NCBI GenBank assembly: GCA_004794655.1
Contig: SMMW01000475.1
Location: forward strand, 16,001-80,000
Source: Marisa cornuarietis
Lineage: Eukaryota; Mollusca; Gastropoda; Architaenioglossa; Ampullariidae
Direction of reading: 5' to 3'
Length of the DNA: 64,000 bases
Shown here piece by piece: positions 23,553 through 32,200 of this stretch. The notes under the pieces were generated by a model. The model worked only from the letters and a program-made list of their open reading frames with translations, did no database searches and had not been told where the DNA came from. Within the stretch, counting starts at the first letter, position 1. The number at the start of each line of letters is the position of its first letter. The position numbers were made by a program, and so were the translations under genes.

Positions 23553-24313
23553 ATGTGCGAGCATGGTCAGATTAATGTTTCTTGCGAAGTTCTGTCTACA
23601 TTTGTACGTCCTTCAACATGATGTCCTAGCAAGAAATGCAACAAAGCATGTCGACGACTGGGAGAAACAAAATATTACGGAAAAAGATGTTCTGCAAGAT
23701 TATCTCCCCTTTTTGCAACAATCTACCAGCGACTTTGAAGGCAAACATACTGAAAGTGACTCATCTGTAGAAACAAATGGCAAGTCTTACAACGAGGACA
23801 CACACGTGGACTTTTTGATGAACACTAGCTCCACAACCAGTGCACTAACTAATGTCAATACCTTTGACGACCAGGCTACAGGCTTTAACTCAGTTCATTT
23901 GGAAGTAGATTTTATACAATGTTCCCAAAAGTGGCAGAGTTATCACGTGAGAGCACACAAAGGGAGCATACTCATTTCTCTTACGCCGGGAGACAACTCG
24001 CAGGCAGACTGGGGAGTCCCACCTTGCACCATAGAGCTGGAAGTTCCTCAAGGGATGCTCGCTCGTGTGCGGACGATTCATGAGTTACGTCCATTTCAAT
24101 GCAGATTTATTTTAATCGATAAGGAAAATGAGACTATATTTAATAATGACGTCGTTTTTTTCCCTAAAGAATTTTTTACATACTCCAGTACTGTGAAGGT
24201 TCAGTTGGTGACAAGTGAAGTTACATCTGCTTTTCAAGTGTACGTGAGCTTCACGGCAGTCCCAGAAGCTAGCCAGCCACACCTTAAGACTACTTTTCTC
24301 TCCTCAACTGCAG
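23553..24313 (+). CDS. Receptor coding exon 1 (signal peptide and first CUB)
   Basis: The acceptor is TATGTTTGCAG (G at 23552); the start is the ATG at 23563 (MVRLMFLAKFCLHLYVL, a plausible signal peptide). A Ser/Thr/Asp-rich stretch with sequons precedes a CUB-like region containing ELEVPQGMLARVR. The exon ends in phase 1 at CTGCAG/GTATTT. Because it begins at an acceptor, at least one 5' UTR exon must lie upstream; the (GAT)n run would then be in that intron. Confidence 0.82.
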
Positions 24314-27300
24314 GTATTTTGTCTGAATTCCACATTTTTATCGTTTATGCTTTCATACTGTAAGCATCGGCATACCGTTCTCTGTCTCTCAAATTTAGCT
24401 CATTTAATCTTGTTTGAATTAAGCGTATTTGTTAATGAAAATAACATAGTTCTGTGTACTAACTTTATTAATTTCTGTGGGAGATCATGTGGACGTGTGT
24501 TCAGTTACAAAGTTACAAAAAGCAGATCAACTTGTAGTTACAAGATAAGTATAAGGGAATTTGTGCTTGGGTCAACACATAATCACAGAAAAGTCTGGTC
24601 TCAACAAAGTACAAAACCTGATAATACTTTGATAATGTTATCAACTCCATTTTTGCAGGTACTACGCTTATATTTTGTAATAAAGCTATGGAATAGAAAA
24701 GAGTCTTCGTTCACCAGGAAAGAAGGGTTACCTTCCCAACTAGAAATAAAATAATTTCAGCTCAAGACGATTATAATAGATTATTTCTCAAACGAATGGG
24801 GCATGCTTCATTAAAACAGTCTGCACATTAAACTTAAGCTTTCTTTACTGTATTCTTTTCTCTTGGTCAGACGCTTGCTTATTGTCGGAAAAATAATAAA
24901 TAGAAGCATCATAACAACTTTGCATCTTGAAGATCTCTCTTCGTTTTAACTCTTGACTTTGCCTATTAACATACAGTCGATGTTAGGTATCCTCACAGCT
25001 GTTTAAGTTTTAACACTAAAAAGATGGGTTGCATAATTTTCACTGTATTCCTTTTCGGACATGCAGTGCTACTACTAATTACAGTCTGTAATATGTAGAA
25101 ACATATTTTAAAATATGTATTTTGTTAAGAATTCTTGAAACTATAACAAATTGTATCTTTAAAGTGATGACAATAGTAGAATGGTGGAACTGTTCACGAG
25201 AAAAAAGTAGCGAATAGGGAGGTGCGGGATGCTATTAGGGAGGCTAAGACAAGGTACAAAGATAACGTTGAGCTGCAGTTTAGTAGTGGTGACCTAAGGG
25301 CAGCATGGCATGGTACAGTCGGACTTCTCTAAGTCGAACTTCCCTAAGTCGAAAACCTCCCTATATCGAATTAATTGTTAGGTCCCGGCCAAATTCCATA
25401 AGAACAATGTATTTTAGATCTCCTTAACTCGAAGATTTTTTGGCTTCCAACCTCCGTAAGTCGAATTTTGAGTCATCACCAACCAGACGCAACTATGTCT
25501 CAAACTGTTCCAAACTATGTTCCAAACTGTCTCAAGAAAGACACTTTTATCCCATTTTCCTTTCATCTTTGTGTAAAGGTTCGTTGCGTGCTCTGTTGCG
25601 CAGTTGACAACTAACTGACTCACACCAGTCCCACCTTTGAAGTTGACCGACTCAGGGGAACTGGCCGACACTAGACTTTCTCCCCACGGCCGCATCACTG
25701 GTCAAGATTTATAGCCACCCGCCTTGACCATCCTTTCAGGCGGTGGCGGTGGTAACTTGACCAGTGGACCGTTAATTGGTAGTTCACACGCAAACTTACT
25801 GTGAAAAATACATTTTCTTCACTTTGTCAGTCTCTTATCGGGACGAGCACTGAATAGAGTTCGTGTCGGTGTGGTTTTTCCCGTGCAGTACGTGCCGCGG
25901 AAATGGCAGTACATGCATCCGTATAAAACGATAATACTGTATAATAAACGGTTATAATACAGTAATTAAGCCGGAAAAACATTGTCCTTGATTAACCTGC
26001 GCCTATTACGCCATTTTCCCTAACTCGAAAACTCCCTAAGTCGAATTATTTTTCGGGTCCCTTTGAGTTTGACTTAGCGAGGTCCGACTGTATTAAGAAC
26101 ATGTCCTCTGTTAACAGCAAGGAAAATTCTCTTAAAAAATCAGTGGAACTTGCAGGCGTTGATGAGTGTGATCTTCCCAACGTGCTTAATTATTTTTATG
26201 CCCGCTTTGAGAAACACGACTTCTCTCTCAATGTTTCCACACTAAAACAGTCTCTGGTCCCTGAGCATGGGTTGGCGATTGCTCAGTCCTCTGTCAAAGA
26301 TCTCTTGAGGCGAGTAAATGTTAACAAAGCTCCAGGTCCAGATGGAATCTGTGGACACACCCTCCATCACTGCGCCGAACAACTTAGCGGAGTTTTACAA
26401 CATCTACTCCAGCTGTCTGTAGATTCTGGTCACATTCCTGATATTTGGAAACTGTCGCACATTGTGCCTGTTCCCAAAATCACTAGGCCCAGTCATCCCA
26501 ACGACTTCAGACCAGTCGCTCTTACCTCACTCATCATGAAATCACTTGAGAAAATTGTTAGAAGCGAGGTAATGACTGTTGTTGGTCAACATCTTGACCC
26601 GCTGCAGTTTGCCTACAGACCTGGAATGGGTGTCGATGATGCTAAGCTGTTTATACTTAATACGCTGTACAAACATATGGAGCAACCTAAAGCTCATGCC
26701 AGGCTTCTCTTTGCTGATTTCTCTTCTGCTGTTAACACTGTGCAACCTCACTTGTTAGCGGAGAGTCTAGTCTCAGACCTCCATCTCTCTCACCAACTAA
26801 CTCTCTGGATTCTGGACTTTTTAATAAACAGACAGCAGAGAGTTTTTGTTAACGGTCTTCTCTGAGACCCTGTTGTCACCTGTACAGGTTCCCCTCAAGG
26901 TTGCTGTTTGTCTCCACTACTGTTCATACTCACATAAGTAGAAGCACTACTGACAGGAGCTTTCTGATAAAATTTGCTGATGACTCTGCCCTCCTGTCAC
27001 TTCTGTATGATAATGAACATGTTCACAGTGGCGGTCTTCCTGACTTTGTCTGCTGGTGTGACCAACACTTCCCTGTCTTGAATGCCTCAAAGACTAAGGA
27101 AATGATCTTCGACTTTCGGGTGAACAAGCCTGAGACAGTCATCAGTACTATCCATGATGATGCCATCGAGTTAGTCGACTCTTACAAATATTTAGGTACC
27201 ATCTTCGACAACAAGCTTAAATGGGACATCAACACTGACATGATCCTCCGTAAGAGTCAACACCTGTACCTCCTACAGAAACTCCAATCTTTCTCTGTCA

Positions 27301-29180
27301 GCTCTGTCATCCTCACTCGGTTCTATCAGTCCTTCATTGAAAGTCTCATCACTTTTTCTTTCATCTCCTGGTTCCACAACCTTTCCCTTGGGAATAGGAA
27401 TAGTCTGGTTTCACTTGTTAACATCTGTTCCAAGATCACCGGAATCAGGCAGAGGGACTTGGCAGCTTTCTGTCATCAGCAAATCCTTAGGAAGGCATCC
27501 TGTATCCTCTCTATTTCTGATCATGTGTTGACATGTGAGTTTTCACTCTTGTCATCCTCTCTATTTGTGATCATGTGTTGACATGTGAGTTGTCACTCTT
27601 GTCATCCTCTCTATTTGTGATCATGTGTTGACATGTGAGTTGTCACTCTTGTCATCCTCTCTATTTCTGATCATGTGTTGACATGTGAGTTCTCACTCTT
27701 GTCATCCTCTATATTTCTGATCATGTGTTGACATGTGAGTTGTCACTCTTGTCATCCTCTATATTTCTGATCATGTGTTGACATGTGAGTTTTCACTCTT
27801 GTCATCCTCTCTATTTGTGATCATGTGTTGACATGTGAGTTCTCACTCTTGTCATCCTCTCTATTTGTGATCATGTGTTGACATGTGAGTTCTCACTCTT
27901 GTCATCCTCTATATTTCTGATCACGTGTTGACATGTGAGTTTTCACTCTTGTCATCCTCTCTATTTGTGATCATGTGTTGACATATGAGTTCTCACTCTT
28001 GTCATCCTCTCTATTTGTGATCATGTGTTGACATGTGAGTTCTCACTCTTGTCATCCTCTATATTTCTGATCACGTGTTGACATGTGAGTTTTCACTCTT
28101 GTCATCCTCTCTGTTTCTGATCATGTGTTGACATGTGAGTTGTCACTCTTGTCATCCTCTCTATTTCTGATCATGTGTTGACATGTGAGTTTTCACTCTT
28201 GCGGTCTGGCTGTAGGTACTCGATGCCTGTATGCAAAACCAATCGCCACCGCAATTCATTCATTCCACGTGCCATCCACCTGATAAATTCTACTGGCCGT
28301 GCTTGTACTAGCCTGAGCTGACCTAGGTCACCACTATCCACTACATTTACATGTTACTGGGAACGTGTGTGTGTGTGTGTGTGCATGCGCGCGAGTGAGA
28401 AAAATTATTTCAACATACATCATCTCCCTTTATATCATGTACGTGTATATGTCCGTATTGTCTCTTTATATCATGTATATGTATTTTGTATATCATGTAT
28501 TTGTATGTATTATCTCTTTATATCATGTATGTATTACTGCTAGTACGAGCACTATTTGGAATTGCCCTTGGGGATAAGTTAAGTGGTATTGTATTGTATT
28601 GTATCCAGCCGAGCAGAAGTAGATAAAGGTCTAAACAGTATCGACCCCATTTTTGATTGAAATGAGCCTGAAAGCCGTTAGACATCTAAAAAGTAATTAT
28701 CAGTTTTTTTGTCTACCATGTTATTTACCTTCTGATTGTCTATAATGTAAATTGTCACGTGCACTCTAAAATGACTTTATGATGAGATCATAACACAACA
28801 ACAGTTAAATTTAAAAATAAATGTAAAGAAATAATAATTAACTAAAAATAAAAATCTAAATTCAAAGTAAACAACCAATCCCAGTTCCCTTTCCAGTCCG
28901 GAATTCAATATGTTCATTTATATTTCCATCTCCAGTCAAATCCAATGTTCCTTCACTCCTGAAGGCGCAGTCCTCCACAAGACCAGTCTCTCCAGAAGAA
29001 ATCACAACACAAAGCACACACCACAGTCTCTGGTCCTGGCGCTGTCTTTTCCGAATTTAGGTATTTCCCAATCCCGACTGCGGACGAACACGCAGTTGAT
29101 ATCCAGATGAACGAATAAAAAAAAACCGAGACAGAAAAAAACATCTTTAACCCACAATATCTCAATGTTTAAACATTCCT

Positions 29181-29236
<56 letters not shown>

Positions 29237-32200
29237 CAATAACATACATTAATCTATCTCATGCAAAAAATTGTATAATTACTCTCTCAAACTCCACCAT
29301 TTAAAGACAGAAATTGACAGACATACACTCACCTCAACAGGTTCACATGACAGATTTTACTCTCAAGTCTGGTCAAGACTTGTACTCAAAGTCTGGTCAA
29401 GACTTGTACTCAAAGTCTGGTCAAGACTTGTACTCAAAGTCTGGTCAGTACTTGTACTCAAAGTCTGGTCAGGACTTGTACTGAAAGTCTGGTCAGGACT
29501 TGTACTGAAAGTCTGGTCAGTACTTGTACTGAAAGTCTGGTCAGGACTTGTACTCAAAGTCTGGTCAAGACTTGTACTCAAAGTCTGGTCAAGACTTGTA
29601 CTCAAAGTCTGGTCAAGACTTGTACTCAAAGTCTGGTCAGGACTTGTACTCAAAGTCTGGTCAGGACTTGTACTGAAAGTCTGGTCAGTACTTGTACTGA
29701 AAGTCTGGTCAGGACTTGTACTCCAAGTCTGGTCAGGACTTGTATTCAAAGTCTGGTCAGGACTTTCCCACACGCCGAGGAGACCGTCACGTTCCCCGCT
29801 CCTGTCAAGGAGGAGACCAGCGCACGAATAAAAGCAAAAGTACACAAAACGCTCTTTTCATTTTTCTCGATTCTTTCCTTCCCATCCTTTTTAACAACAC
29901 TTAATTAAACTGTCAGCCATCACCGGACTCGCACGCCGACACACACGCCGATCGCTAACCTTCCACACCTTCCCCCTCCTTCCCCATCCCTATCTCAGTT
30001 AAAAAAACAACAACAGCTTTGTGACATAAATGATTAATTCATTTAGTGAAATATTTTCTGATTTACCTGATGCTCAACTCAGTTATCAACTGTCGTGTTC
30101 GTGTATCAACTGTCAGTGTGTCATCGATGAAACAACTGGTCAGAAGCAAGTGCAATTTCTAAGCAGGAGCAGTGTTAGAAACTGGGCTCGTTTATTCTAG
30201 ATACTCGCTTACCCAAAATTTATTCGATTTGGTAAAACGGTTGTAAATTTCTGAAAAGAGAAGATTGAAGAAAACTTTATTTAACGGATTTCGCTATTTT
30301 TAACAGGTTATATCGACACAACACCACCAAGTGAAAGTAGAATATATGTTGCTTTCATAAATACTTGGACTCACCTGGTGCCACCTCAAGACCACGCTAC
30401 TGTTATAAACATTTATATTTATGAGGGAAACAGAGTCTGCTTTGGTAAAGGCTTGAGGATCATATTTGGCATAGAATCTAACTCTACAGAACAAAATATC
30501 TGTCATTTACCTAGATATTCATCCACTGAACCACTCATTTACCACGGAGGTGTGCGTGTACAGTACAAAAGTTTCATCTCATATGACCAGTCATTCTTCA
30601 GAATACTGTTCTCGTTCCAACATGTGTCGGCACTACCTGTTCAGGTGTCTGAAGACAGGTGGAACTGCTCAGCCGTGCGATATGAGGACATGCAGCATCA
30701 CTTCCCCTGTAACTTTGTCTCTAACTGTGTGGGCGGCGAAGATGAAGCTGGATGTTGGCCAGGAGACGACACGTGTAGTCCTGGAACATTCCAGGCTGAC
30801 GGCCGCTGTTTTTTAGTTTCGCTTTTCGAAGGGAAAGAAATGTCTTGGATGGATAGTTATGAACATTGCCAGCAGCTCGGAGGACAGTTGCCAAGTCTGA
30901 GCACAAGACGTGTGTGGGAATCTGTGACAGAACATTACCTGAGGATGAACATATCCTCCTCCATACCAATCGGGGCCAGGTTAGCTCCTCCATCAATATC
31001 CGCGATGTAAGTATTTCATCTTTGCTTTCATCTCTCCTTGTTTACATTTTAATACGACGATATAATCATTAAGATCTTGGCTAGTGAATAAACAGGTTTA
31101 ATAAGAACTATGTGGACGTTTTATTTTACAGGTACCGAAACAGCTGGATGTGGTCTGATGGCACAATCGCCCATTTCATCAAACTCTCGTCGTTAAGGTC
31201 AATTTTCTCTAATGCTAACGCTTGCACTTTTTTATCCCGTTTTTTCTATATTGTAGAAAGAATAGGTAGACTCTCTGTGGAGGAGTGTCAAAACACCTTT
31301 TTTATTTCTTGTCTTCTATGTGAGATCCCGGCAACTTCAAGACCGTACAAAGAAATTGATCCGCCAGAGATCAGAGAACCCACTTCAGATCCTGTAAAGG
31401 TCACGTAATTTATATTTATATTTAATGTTGTTGTTGTTGTTGTTGTTTTACTTTTGCTACAATGCACAAAAATGTCAAAAAGAGCTCTCTATAAATTAAG
31501 GTGAATATTGGTCAAGCAAAGCCTCTGGTACCTTTTGCTTTACCTGCAGCTACCTGAAGGGTTGTAACTACTGCTGCACTCGACACTATCGACCACTTAC
31601 TCCTCCTTTATAGACTCCGCTCCCTCTACGGAATTTCAGTTTTCTCTCTGCGTTTTCTGTATTTGTATTATTTGTCATCAGTACTGCTGCTCTTGTTTGT
31701 TTGTTCTTCTCTCCTTCCTATGTTGGCCTTAGGCAAAACGAGCATGCTCATTACGAGTAATTATGAGCTACACAAATCTTGCGTTATTATTATTATTGTC
31801 ACCGCAATACAGTCGTTTCTTATAGTTCTTTGCAATTCAATTTTAAGAATGGAGCTTGTTACTGAAAGTTACTGATACTGATTTTAAATTGTATTCATAT
31901 TGCTACAGTAAAAGTCCACAAATGTTCAGTATAAAGTACTATTCCAATCAGGGACATTTGTTATTATTTAAACTGTTCCAGTTATTGTGACCAATACATT
32001 TTGTGCTATGTTTAATTTCTCAACATACCGTCAATGTGTTTAACAGTCAGGGTATGTACGGTGTCCCGATCATCACGTCACACACGTGTTTCTCGCTTGT
32101 GACGAGGCCTCTAGCTGCTGGGGCAGGACAGATGGCGCTACAGACTCCTGTCCAGCACCATTGACGTCACTTCCGCCTCCATTTGAATGTGTCGGCGTGC

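Larger units (their letters stand above)
25195..28608 (+). mobile_element. Rex1/Babar-like LINE, degraded, nested in intron 1
   Basis: Coding traces begin with VANREVRDAIREAKTRY at about 25212 and continue after the MITE into reverse transcriptase: VNKAPGPDGICG, FRPVALTSLIMKSLEKIV, DPLQFAYRP, LLFADFSSAVNTVQPH, KFADDSALLS (FADD active site), YKYLGTIFDNKLKW. The pattern DFSSAxNTxQPH is typical of the Rex1 branch of CR1-type LINEs. Frameshifts and stops break the frame near 26865 and 26935. The C-terminal coding region is expanded into the minisatellite at 27501-28200, after which the frame resumes. The 3' end is GGGGATAAGTTAAGTGG plus a (TATTG)n tail near 28608. It lies in the same orientation as the host gene. 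Confidence 0.85.

Noticed and set aside
25414..25698. 94-codon frame inside the pogo-type MITE as a transposase
   Set aside because: No HTH or DDE motif was seen, and the element has the size of a non-autonomous derivative.
29271..29845. Repetitive protein of 160-186 residues
   Set aside because: It is the 24-bp intronic minisatellite read on both strands; no start context or domain.
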